This document shows positions 1-10,100 of a stretch of 64,000 nt of DNA, one piece after another (the first letter of the stretch is position 1; every line of letters starts with the position of its first letter). The stretch comes from Aporrectodea caliginosa. Its lineage: Eukaryota > Annelida > Clitellata > Crassiclitellata > Lumbricidae. The position numbers and the translations under genes are program-made. The stretch spans positions 186,001-250,000 of the forward strand of contig JACEVL010000273.1 of NCBI GenBank assembly GCA_020284085.1. The letters are read 5' to 3'. The notes under the pieces are model-generated. The model had not been told where the DNA came from and did no database searches. It saw nothing but the letters and a program-made list of their open reading frames with translations.

Positions 1-46
1 ATTACGACTATTGGATATATCATGCATGTGAATCATTAATATTTTG

Positions 47-142
47 AATTTTCATGTAACATAATGATAATAATTATTAATTTTCATGTAACATAATTAT
101 AATAATTATTAATTTTCATGTAACATAATGATAATAATTATT
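47..142. repeat. 32-bp tandem repeat, 3 copies
   Basis: Three consecutive copies of a 32-bp AT-rich unit beginning AATTTTCATGTAAC start at 47, 79 and 111. They lie just upstream of the first phosphatase exon. No function is visible. Confidence 0.85.
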
Positions 143-255
143 GTGCTAAAGATGAATCGTGACAACAAATTTTGACTGCATACAGCGGAACTCAGCAAAT
201 AAGCTGTTTCAAATGTCTGATGACTAAAAACAGAAAGGTCGTGTAACTCTTTAAG

Positions 256-573
256 GTAAAAAAGTACTACGAAAAGTCATTCATCAATGTGGTTTTGGCT
301 CAGTTAAAAACGGCATTGCTTACATGCACTTGTGAACATCTGGACCAGACAGTGGGCGAACAAATGCTGTCGTTCGATTACAAACACAGAGATTATAGAA
401 TGCTTTTCAAGTTTTTAAAAATGGTTTTAGAAATTCTGCTTCAAGATCGAGCATCGGGTCTTTATGGAGACGATCCAAATACATACGAAGAAATTGGGCC
501 TACAACTGGCAGCGCATTGGAAACATTGCACAACGAACTATCTGATCCAGAGAGTATAAAACAGGAATTTGAC
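256..573 (+). CDS. Gene D exon a: juxtamembrane region of a tyrosine phosphatase
   Basis: An open block of 106 codons ends at a strong donor (GAC|GTAAGTG). The likely acceptor is the AG at 254-255, just after an in-frame stop. The protein is not itself a recognised domain, but it holds a tyrosine motif (NTYEEIGP) and ends in KQEFD, resembling the stretch that precedes the PTP domain in receptor phosphatases. It joins in phase 0 to the exon at 1263, giving the usual order: acidic helix, KKNR, NIIPY. Earlier exons (ectodomain, membrane helix) would lie left of the window. The assignment to gene D rests on this phase match and on order. Confidence 0.5.
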
Positions 574-639
574 GTAAGTGTAAAGCTTTGCCAACTGAGC
601 AACAGGAGGCTGCATAATGCATATCAAATTATTGCTTAA

Positions 640-1131
640 GCAGACTTAACAGAAATGCGAATATCTAACATGGTTTTTAGGCGTTCTAACAGCAGACCAC
701 AGATATAAAGCAAGTGGTTCTTAAATATACAATTCGAGGGTATGTGGAATCTTAATTTGTTTACGTTCCACAAGTGAGTGGATATTCTTTCAAGCTTAGT
801 CCGAAATGAAGACATATGAGTTTATGGTGGATATTGCATATTACATTTAAGCTTTCTCTCTCTGTCTTAGTGGACTCTTCGGCTGAATATTTATCTGATT
901 GTGACATGGTTATGGTGCACTGTTCGGTTGATGCCTTCTGCATTAAATATGGGCGCTATATAAATTAGTAGGTCTAATTTATAATTAAATGCTACTACTT
1001 CTGTTACTACTTCCTTCAAAGGACCATAGTTACATGTAGGCGCCACTGGTCTATTATTTTAAGAGCAGTGCAAGATTTTGCTTTACCCTGGAATTTAATT
1101 AACCAATGACCATAGATAAATGTTGATAAAT
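640..1131. other. Intron of gene D, no feature
   Basis: AT-rich intronic sequence between the first two phosphatase exons. The small minus-strand ORF at 761-943 has no recognisable domain. Nothing else is seen. Confidence 0.5.
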
Positions 1132-1404
1132 GACTCGTCTAAAATAGTAATAAATGACAATAGATAATAGTCATAATATGGTCATCAAAAGAAATGCTGT
1201 TATGCTGTTATTTAATGAGAACAACCTACTGCGTGTATCTAACACTGTATCTTGTTTTACAGAGTGTGGATTTGCAAACAAAGGATTTCTGCTCACTTGG
1301 AAAAATGGCTGAAGTCAAAAAGAAGAACCGATTCGTTAATATAATTCCATGTAATTCATTATGACTATTATCTATTGTCATTTATTACTATTTTTAGACG
1401 AGTC
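1132..1404. repeat. Near-perfect 46/47-nt inverted repeat around an exon
   Basis: Bases 1132-1177 are the reverse complement of 1358-1404 apart from one A in an A-run. Between the arms lie 180 bases holding the whole phosphatase exon b. The right arm includes the acceptor (TTTTTAG) of the decayed exon copy at 1398. In the transcript the arms could pair and put exon b in a loop. Confidence 0.85.
1263..1350 (+). CDS. Gene D exon b: start of the PTP domain (KKNR...NIIP)
   Basis: Flanked by TTTTACAG and a donor GTAATTC, this 88-bp exon (phase 0 to 1) reads SVDLQTKDF ... KKKNRFVNIIP. That is the conserved opening of the PTP catalytic domain (family pattern KNRY.NILPY). The split codon T|AC supplies the Tyr of the phosphotyrosine-recognition loop when joined to 2186. 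It lies inside the inverted repeat 1132-1404. Confidence 0.8.
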
Positions 1405-1474
1405 TAACCGAGTAGTTCTGTCTATCATAAGTGACGACGATACTTCTCAATAAATTAATACCAGCTATTTCTAT
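1398..1474 (+). pseudogene. Decayed duplicate of phosphatase exon c
   Basis: The sequence from the acceptor TATTTTTAG onward repeats the exon at 2186-2262 for nearly its whole length (ESNRVVLS..SDDDTS). It carries a stop where exon c has the Lys of SKYINAS, and lacks the donor. It lies only 47 bp after exon b, so it cannot encode a working phosphatase segment. It looks like one half of a former exon pair. Confidence 0.8.
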
Positions 1475-2185
1475 TAATTCTCCTTGGCTTGTAAGCCCTT
1501 GTATATCTAACTGCATCTTCTTCTAGTGGCTGACTACCCGCGCCTCAATTTCACATTTCGGTGTGACCGTGCGCTCAGTACAAATTTAATTAATAAATTA
1601 AAAAAATAAATAGCCTAACTAATTAATAAAAAATTTAATAATAATAATAATAATAATAATCATAATTATAATTATAATAATAATAGTAATAATAATAATA
1701 ATTATCTGCATAAGCGAAAGACCACAATGAAGTGCTTAGATCAAAATTTTGAAGCACAAACTAAAACCAAAGCTCAATTTCACTATTTAGTTGCATCCAA
1801 AAACCAACAGTTACAATAGTTCAAATAGTACAATAAATCTAAAAAACCACCACAAAACATTGAAAATGCTTCTGGTTTCAGCAAAAATTTAGTGTATTTG
1901 AAGAATACTATCTGATAATGTTTTTCTTTAGCTCTTTTGCTTTGTCGACTGATGGGTAGTTTTAACAAGTCAATTCAGAAACATCGTGAATGCTAATACA
2001 CTACCTTTTTGTAGAATGAATTGCGTTATACTACATCTAATTATATTTATTAAACGACTGGTTTTAAACTGTGATTCAGTCGTCTTACTATCCATGAACA
2101 AGGTTTTGAAAATGCCTAATATGATTGAATTGGTTGATTTTAAAATCTAAATTCTTTAATTTTCTTGCGTTCCTACTATTTTTAG

Positions 2186-2262
2186 ACGAGTCTAACCGAG
2201 TAGTTCTGTCGATGAAAAGTGACGACGACACTTCTAAGTACATCAATGCCAGCTATATTCAG
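2186..2262 (+). CDS. Gene D exon c: PTP segment ESNRVVLS...YINASYIQ
   Basis: 77 bp, phase 1 to 0, acceptor TTTTTAG, donor CAG|GTATT. It encodes the strand equivalent to Y-D-H-S-R-V-x-L followed by KYINASYIQ, the most recognisable early motif of classical PTPs. DH of the family motif is replaced by ES/N (PYESNRVVL). Receptor-class PTPs share this exon border. Confidence 0.88.
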
Positions 2263-2580
2263 GTATTAATTGGACAATGTTATTTTACCTGGAATGTTTC
2301 GTGTTACAGCAGGCAATTTTCAAATGCATTATATCTGGAACACGGGAAATGTTTTCTTGCCAAAAAACTTCAAAACAGAAAATATGTATATTTATTATAA
2401 AAATAACATTTATTCCTTTAGACCCTAATGATGTTATGCCATTAACTAATGTTTTCTAGTTCGTTTTTTGTCATACTAGCTTCAATAACTTCGTATTCGT
2501 AGGTCTAATAGTAAACTTGAAAGTCTTGGCTTAAATGCTATATTTACTGTAGGCATGACCATATTCCATATGTGTTGTAG

Positions 2581-2617
2581 GGTTACAATAAAGCGACCAA
2601 GTTCATTGCAACACAAG
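2581..2617 (+). CDS. Gene D exon d: PTP microexon GYNKATKFIATQ
   Basis: A 37-bp exon (phase 0 to 1) between TGTTGTAG and G|GTAACT. It encodes GYNKATKFIATQ, the PTP core motif that directly follows NASYI. It joins exactly to exon c before it and to exon e after it, where the split Gly codon completes TQGP. Confidence 0.87.
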
Positions 2618-3331
2618 GTAACTGTTTACTCTTTCATCCCAATTTCTTACGATACATAACTCACTAAATAGACCGAAATATAACTATGGTTATATATTGA
2701 CGTTCTATTTAAATAAAAGTTAGAATTCTTATCATTCTCATTTGATCTACATGAAGAGTCATCTCCTTTAAAGTATAGAATGTGTAAATTTCTCGTAATC
2801 ACTTTTGAAGACGTTCTCAGCAATAATTTTACTCTGAATTTTGGAAACTTTTGTAGCTGGCAGTTTTAACAAGTCAATCCAGAAAGAACAGTCCATTTGA
2901 AAAGTTTTCCGCAAAGCAACTGAAATGATTTATTTAGTAGGCCTAGAAGATTCTTGAAAGTAATTGATTGTGTGCTTCGTCTGAACTTGGCATTAAATAA
3001 AAAAATAGAAGCTATAATCCTTTTAATTTCCATTAGCCAATTTAACACAATGAAACAACAAAGAATATGTACATTTTTTCGTAAGAACAGTGGTTCAGTG
3101 AACATTTTTTCTTAGTTTTTGTGTTCTTGGACAGCAGTTTCACCAAGAATGTCACTCTAGCAAATTAGGCGAGGTCAATGTCCTGTGTCCATTGTTTAAA
3201 TTATTCTTTATCTGCCACTCATGTGGTTTGGAGTTTCTTTGAGGTGTCTATTCGGTAAGGGCAGTTATGCAGACGCATGTTTGCTAACTTAATGAGATTT
3301 GAAGTGATGGTTTCATTTGTCTTATGTACAG

Positions 3332-3373
3332 GACCTCGCGAAGAAACAGTAGAAGATTTCTGGAGGATGATTA
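3332..3373 (+). CDS. Gene D exon e, broken: GPREETVEDFWRMI
   Basis: After TGTACAG the frame reads GPREETVEDFWRMI, the PTP motif TQGP..ETV.DFWRM. In the family, W-E-Q and the rest of the core follow. Here the sequence turns into a TTTTAG-type repeat right after Met-Ile, with no donor. The WPD loop and the HC(X)5R catalytic loop are not found on the plus strand up to 6 kb. Gene D is therefore a broken locus, or a rearranged one whose remainder lies elsewhere. Confidence 0.8.
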
Positions 3374-3610
3374 TTAATAATGTCTCAATTTTAGTTTCAG
3401 TTTTAGTTATGATTGTTAGTCTTCATTTTTAGTTTTAGTTTTAGTTTTTATTGTGTGTCAATATTAGTTTTAGTTTTCGTTTTAGTTTTTTGGATCAATT
3501 TTCGTTTCAGTTTTAGTTTTAGTAAGCTAATTTTAGTTTTAGTTTTAGTAAGTTTGTTTTAGTTTTAGTTGTAGTAATTTAATTTCAGTTTAAGTTTTAC
3601 CAGTTATTTA
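3374..3610. repeat. TTTTAG-type degenerate simple repeat
   Basis: About 230 bp built of imperfect TTTTAG/TTTCAG units, T-rich on the plus strand. It replaces the expected continuation of phosphatase exon e. The unit is not the animal telomere repeat TTAGGG. Confidence 0.85.
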
Positions 3611-3639
3611 TTTCCATTTCAATTTTAGACACCAAAAAA

Positions 3640-4233
3640 ACTAAATATTCAGGGTTTGTTTGTCCCAGCACCACCAGTCTCTTGAAGTTTGGTAATTTCT
3701 TATATTATTGTTCCTAATTATTCGCCATTATTGTATGGGTTTTAGCGTTGGTCGAATACAAGTTGAATTGACGAAAAGAATTCTTTCTAAATAGATGTCG
3801 GATTGATGAAAATAATTTTTACTTAAATAGAAGTGGGATTGATGAAAAGCTTCTTGCTTAAATAGAAGCTGGATTGATCAAAAAAATTGCTGTTTAAATA
3901 GAACCTGGATTGATGAAAAGAATTCTTGCCCAAGTAGAAATTGGATTGATCAAAAATTATAATGCTACAGTGGACGAATAATAAAGATTGCTAAACTGCG
4001 AAATTAGAAGTGCTGTGTTCAACCTAAAGTTAAACACTGCACTTTGTCGCATCATGCTCAACACTATAATAATAATAATCCCAAACAGGGCTGTCCCTAG
4101 TTAACTTATTTGATTAAAACTCTTACCTATGCATCCAACATTTAACACAATATACCTTCACTTCTTACTAGTTACTACATAATTTTAGCAACATATTATT
4201 AAGTTATGTAGTACAATTAACAAGACAGTGTTC
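3640..4233. other. Intergenic, short diverged GGATTGATGAAAAG repeats
   Basis: Between about 3770 and 3950 a 55- to 60-bp motif containing GGATTGAT(G/C)AAAA and AAATAGA recurs four to five times with heavy divergence. Otherwise AT-rich sequence with no gene. Confidence 0.5.
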
Positions 4234-4266
4234 AAATACAATACAATACAATACAATACAATACAA
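4234..4266. repeat. (AATAC)n microsatellite
   Basis: Six or so pure ATACA units. The same motif forms the tails of the SINE-like elements at 32.2-32.5 kb, so it may be the tail of an eroded insertion. Confidence 0.85.
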
Positions 4267-4565
4267 GGACAATGGGGTGTCCAGAAAAATGACACATCGC
4301 AGAAAACACCCATACTCAAGTTTTTCCCGTTATTCTATTCATCTATTCTCTATAAATATTTTTACAGAATTTTAAAATGTTATCCTGAGGTCCCTCAAAG
4401 CCCCTGAACATACCCTATTTAAGTCCCCAGAACTGAAGACGCCCATGCTCGGATCTCGGAACTTGGATCCATTGTCGATTTACTCTTTTTATCACAAAAA
4501 ATTAACGAAGAGTCTGATCTCGAAGAACTTTAAGTTGTTATGTTTATCTCAATGAGAGCTACATC

Positions 4566-5044
4566 CAGGTAAAATATACATACTAAATTCAAGGTCATTC
4601 AAAGTCATTTTAAAGGTCAAAATAACCGAAATCTAGCAAAAATCACAGAAAAATTATCAGATCTCAACCAATAATTGTTGAAATTGGTTAATTCTTTCTT
4701 GCTTTTCTCGTCTTGAAATGGGCTACCTGTGATAAGAAACAAGGACCCCAAATATAAGACGATCAAAAGTTATTTAAAGGACAAAAAGGTCAATCTCAGA
4801 CAATGATTTTACTCTAAAATTGACCTTTTTGTAATTAAAATAACTTTTGATCGTCTTGTATTTGGTACCCTTGTTTCTTATCACAGGCTGCCCTTATCCA
4901 GCCGAGAAATACAAGACAGAATTAACCAATTTCAACAATTATTGGCTGAGATCTGATCATTTTTCTTCAATTTTTGTTCGATTTCGTTTCTTATGACCTT
5001 GAAATGACCTTGAATGACCACGGATTTAGTATCTATATTTTATC
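4566..5044. mobile_element. Foldback (palindromic) element, about 240-bp arms
   Basis: The left arm (4566 to about 4800) and right arm (about 4806 to 5044) are imperfect reverse complements of each other with almost no spacer: GATCAAAAGTTATTT is met by AATAACTTTTGATC, and AAGGTCATTCAAAG by its counterpart near 5010. There is no coding sequence. It is probably a non-autonomous transposon. Sequence to the left from about 4267 may belong to it, but that is unproven. Confidence 0.75.
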
Positions 5045-5079
5045 AGAATATAACATAACATAACATAACATAGGTTTTT

Positions 5080-5215
5080 ATTGCTCCCAAAAAAAGTACA
5101 GTAACACATCATCATATTTCAATTAATACTAGGTTGGGATACAAAAGGAGGACCTAAAGGGACCAGAGTCCCGCTAAGCAGGGCCACCTATGTACCAGAG
5201 CTGTTAGGTGGAGGT
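5080..5215 (-). repeat. Interspersed repeat family 1 (copy 1)
   Basis: The motif GGACC..AAGGGACCAGAGTCCCGCTAAGCAGGGCCACCTA also occurs at about 8225-8345 and 34575-34690 with changes (for example GATCCCGCTA.CAGGG.CACCT). All three follow a T/A-rich start resembling a retroelement tail read backwards. Strand is inferred from that tail. Confidence 0.55.
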
Positions 5216-5329
5216 TGATAACATAATGTTCGTTCAGGATTGGGAGTGAATTAATTAACAACAGAAATGATAACATAATTAGCATTGTCTTATGCTGAAA
5301 AGTTCTTTGATAAACAAACTAAAGATTAA

Positions 5330-5775
5330 GCTCTCATGGAGGCAAACAAACAGCAAAAGGTTCGTCCAAATCGGACTAAAGGACATCGTCTCACACGTCA
5401 ACGAACGTCATCTTAATGCCACATATTCTCGTATTATCCATCAATACAGCCACTCATTCACCGTCATCTGCCTCTGGCTCTTTTGCTCATCATGCCACAG
5501 GCTTTCCTCTCCAAATTGAAGTCTTGCAATCTTCAAGAATTCTTACCCTAATCCATCCGATCCTCTGCCTTCCTAGATTTATAGTTCTCAAAGAAACCCG
5601 CCAAACAGCTGCTCTGCCTCTCTGTGGTTTCCCTGGCAACCGCATTCGGATTTTCAATGAACATCGATCTCTGGACAACCCCTCTGACACGACGCAGCGC
5701 TCATGAATAACCTGGTGCTTTGTGCTTAGCTTTAGAGTAGCGCTTTAGAAGTTTACGATTAAGATCACGAAATTA
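5330..5775 (+). mobile_element. 3' end of a CR1/L2-like LINE
   Basis: Broken open frames (SPSSASGSFAHHATGFPLQ) and an end of type GCGCTTTAGAAGTTTACGATTA match, on the other strand, the copies at 60408-60980 and 63844-64000. The end with a GCGCTTTA box and ATTACG repeats is typical of CR1-like 3' ends. It is part of the TE block separating broken genes C and D. Confidence 0.65.
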
Positions 5776-6066
5776 GACTGAGGCAATTAGGCTAAGCCTG
5801 TAAAGTCCAGATCACAAATCGGTTCAGGACAAAACATTTTGCAAGAATTAGCAAATCACATCCTCATTGATAGACCGTGGACAGAACTCAGTTTTCTTAT
5901 GATTGCGAAGCTGGTCCTCGCAATTTCTTTAATTTGTCATTAGAGATACATGTCAAGAAATAGAGGCTAAGATTGACTCGACATCATCTTCAACAAGCGA
6001 GAAACTCATATCCAGAACAGATTCGGTAAGCTTATTTCACTATAATTAGTGCTTAAAATTAATAAC

Positions 6067-6204
6067 CTCGTATGTTGCAACTGTCCCCAGTCCATCCAGC
6101 TTTGCAAGTAGAATTGCATTCACCAGTCAGGTAGACACATCGACTGTTGTTGTAGCAGTGGCACCGATTGTGACATTTTGGACCATAATATCCAGCCGGA
6201 CACA
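6067..6204 (-). CDS. Gene C exon 7: EGF-2 (laminin/MEGF type)
   Basis: 138 bp, phase 1-1, acceptor ATTTTAG, donor G|GTTATT. It encodes [17 protein letters not shown] ... [21 protein letters not shown], the C-x-GYYG-x-x-C ... GWTG-x-x-C pattern of MEGF/laminin-type EGF modules. It is the intact counterpart of the broken exon of gene B at 23595-23672. Confidence 0.88.
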
Positions 6205-7138
6205 CTAAAATGGTATAAAGTAGCCTCTCTTGACCGATCTAGAGGTGTTCGATGAATTGTTTTACTAGAAAGGTAACCAATTAGATGCCTCTTTTTACGG
6301 ATATTTTAAACCACATTTACAGGGTAACCATAGAAAGTCCGGAATTTAATTCCAATTCTCTGTAGCCATTCATGCCACATTTAGGAAAAATATTATTATT
6401 AAATCTTACTAGCATAAAATATGCAAGTACTAAATACTAGAGGCGCTTCAAATGGTTGATGAAAAACGATCGCTAATAACAACAATAAGAGAAAGACAGA
6501 AGAACTGGGTGGGGCACGTATTAAGAGGAGATTCCCTTCTGAAAGAAATCATAGAAGGTAGAATTGAAGGGAAAAGAGGGAGGGGAAGACCGAGGCAGAT
6601 GATGCTGGGGTGGATGGCCGACGGATACAGCGAATTAAAGGAAAAGGCACAGAACGGAGAAGAGTGACGTCATTGGAAGTTGGAACCTGCCGAAGGGCAG
6701 AGAACTTAAAGAAGAAGAAATACTAGAGATCTGTGAGGTTTACAAAATGATTATTGTGACAATAAGGGAATACGCTGCCTTCGGCAGCGTATTCTGTATC
6801 GGCTCTGCTCTCTCGTTTGGCAAAGCATCTTGGGCACAGCTCCTCGCTACTTATGTTCCACCTTTGCTCTCTCTTCCTCTCTTACTGGTCGCTCAGCCCT
6901 CCGTTCCTCTTCTCGGGGTGACTTTTTGGTTCCATTGGCCCGCACCGCTACTATGCAGCGCCGAGCATTCTCTGTTGTCGGCCCAACAGCCTGGAATGAC
7001 TTGCCATCTTTCCTTCGCCTTTCTCCTCGTGTTCACTCAACTTCCTTTTACGCCCTATTAAAGACTTTCCTCTATGATCAGGCCTGGCTCGGGAGCGCTT
7101 CTGAGTAGAGCCCCTTGAAGAAGCGCTATATAAATTCT

Positions 7139-7178
<40 letters not shown>

Positions 7179-10100
7179 CAAATAAATGCAAGTGAATGAC
7201 TTACTGAAAAATAGGAGCAGTATCCAGTTGTGATCTAAGTATCATAATATGAAATAATTCTGTCAATTGGTAGGCCCTAAATAAAGCAACGGTTAGTCCA
7301 ATTAACCTACCAGAATAGACGCTGTTGGCCCATTCTCCGCCGCATTTTTGCGATCGGTTACCAGCACATGGATTCCAACAATCGTTTTCATTTCTTGGGC
7401 CATATTTTGCATAGTTTTCTCCACAGAAGCAATGACATCCGGCCTAAAGCGGAAAAATGATCATTTACATCTCCTAACAAATCTCTTGCCTTGAATCAGG
7501 TCATTATTTTCTTCTAAAACGGCGGCAGATATCAATTAACCTTCAAACCATTCTAATCCTAATGTCTATGCTACAACCTTTTGATTCCGAGGGCAATCAA
7601 GTGTGCCTCCTAACTGCACTTAATCAGTTTAAGTAATTTGAGAGATCACTATCTATATCAGCCTGATTATTATGATTACGCTCACGATTCCGCAAAAATT
7701 TAACTTGCAAGTAGCGCATATCTGCGTTATACTAAAACTATTCTGCAAAATCTAATGTTGTGCAACATGTTAATCTATTGGTGAGATGAGTGGTCGATGT
7801 TTGGCGGACAGGCCACAAGGCTAGAATGAAGGCTATATTATTAACCTGTCTTAATTAATGAACCCATAATTATTTACTAGATATTTAGAGATTATCGTGT
7901 TCATGTCCCTCATGGTCATGGGTTAGGGGGAGACGCGTTGACTTTCTTGATCGCAATGCAGCCGGGCATCGAGGCACAGATAAATGAACAGCTGATTAGC
8001 CAGCAAAGCTGAAGTTGTTCAGTACACGGTGTCGTGCCTCTGAATCGCGTGTTATTTATGTTAAACTTATAATAATTATTATATTAATTAATGTTACGAC
8101 AGCTTATTTTGCTATTTTAGCGCATTAATCTTTTAATGAAATAAAACAACATCCTTTTTGTCAAATAATTTATGGCCAAAACTAGGGCGCGGCATAAATT
8201 GAATGTAAGAAGTTAAAATCAAATAAAATCAAAACTTTTTTATTGAAGCCAAATAAAATCATGTTCAAACACTTCAACATGTAATAGCGAGATTGGCCGC
8301 AAGAGGAGTCCCAAAAGGGATCAAGATCCCGCTAACTAGGGAGTAGGGACACCTATAATATCATGTCCAAAGTCTTAATTAGTGACAGCACAGCCAAAGC
8401 CTTGACAACAGCGCAACATCAAGTCTCATACAGCAAAGCTAACAATAATAGTACATAGTACAAAGTAAATTATCGACTAGATTCCAAACACTATAAAATA
8501 AAGAGAAGAAAGAAAACCTTAACTAACAGTGGAAAAAATCAGGCAGTGTGTTTTAGTTAAGTTCCATTAATGAGGAAGGCATGCAGCATTTTTTAAGTGT
8601 CGCAGGTGTGGAACTCGACGTATGTGAGAAAGAAGCATGTTCCAGGTTGTGGAGCCAGAAGATTTTATGGAGAAAAAGCGAGTATTGGTGTGTGCGTATT
8701 GTATTGTATTTTATCATTTATAAAGCGCTTCTCATAGCATAATCCTTTCAGAAGCGCTCCAGTGCGAGGTACTCCGAGGAAAAAGGAAGGTTTCAAGGTG
8801 AGAGAAATAGGTAGAGATGCTACTAGAGAGGATTGTAGAGCGTAGAGAAGGAGGAAGTCGATTCCATAGAGAGGTACCTATGCACACAAAGGACTTGGAC
8901 AGTGTGGTCCTAACACGGGGAACAAACAGGTCAAGCCGGTCAGAGGATCTGAGAGGACGCCTTGCCGTAGCTGAGAGGGGGCGGAGAATTTGGTGACAAG
9001 GATATTTTGGAGCAATACCCAGTTGAGATTTGAGCATGAGGATGAGAACTTTGAATTGAATGCGCACAGAAAGAGAAAGCCAATGAAGTTGTTCAGCCAT
9101 AAATCTAGAGATGTGAGAGAATCGAGGGAGGCGAGCTGTAAGTCTGACAGCAGCATTCGGTACAGACTGAAGTGGAGATAGACGAACCTTGGGTAAGCCA
9201 ACAAGGAGAGAATTACAATAATCAATTCGAGAAGAGACAAAAGCATGGACAATTGAGGTGAAGGTAGAGGATGAAACAAATCTGCGAATAGCTCTAAGAC
9301 GCCTAAGTAAGAAGAGCGGGTAAGCTTGGATATGTGTTCAGTGAAGGTAAGAGAGCTGTCTAGGGTGATCCAAGTCACGGATACTAGATGAGAATGTGAA
9401 ATGCGGAAACTTTTCAGAGAGCAAGGCATAGTCGAGTATAGGGCGATAAGCGTTACAGTTTCTAGTGTAATGGGTATGAACATCGGATCCTAGATGAAAA
9501 AATCCCCTTAAAACAAGCTGGAAGTAAACCATGTTCATAACGGTACATAAATAGGCCAATTTGTAATGTTCGAATCTGCTCTAGTTTAAGCAGCTTCAAG
9601 TTAGTAAATAGTGGTCCAGAATGAACGCTCATTGGAACTCCCGCAATGCCACGAACTGCCTTTTTTGCAATATTATTAACCTCCGTAATCTAGAGTCATA
9701 AGTGGATGCCCATACCATCTTACAATAAGTAAGATAGGGGTACACCAACGAGTAATATAGTTTAAGACGTATGCAGGAGGGCAACAAGTACGCTGTTCGA
9801 GAAAATAAAAGGTTGCATAAGACCTAAACAGGGAAGGGTATACTAGCGAGACACATCGAGTCAGAGCCCTAGGTGAGGCACACGTAAACCCCAGGTGAGT
9901 AGATTAACACATACCAAGAAAGTAACTGAGACGTGTACGTTGGGGTAGTTGGGTACCCGGATAGATCGATATAGTTATATATATATATATATATATATCA
10001 ATCAATCAGGATATATGCGATATATCCTGTCACTCATGTTTAGGACGTTGTGATTCTGAAAACACTATTCCAGCATATACAGAAAAGAATTCATCATCCA

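Noticed and set aside
2277..2459. Second ORF overlapping phosphatase exon c
   Set aside because: It is intron read-through after a good donor at 2263; no family match.
3383..3610. Telomere-like repeat
   Set aside because: The unit is TTTTAG with much variation, not TTAGGG, and no end-related sequence is nearby.
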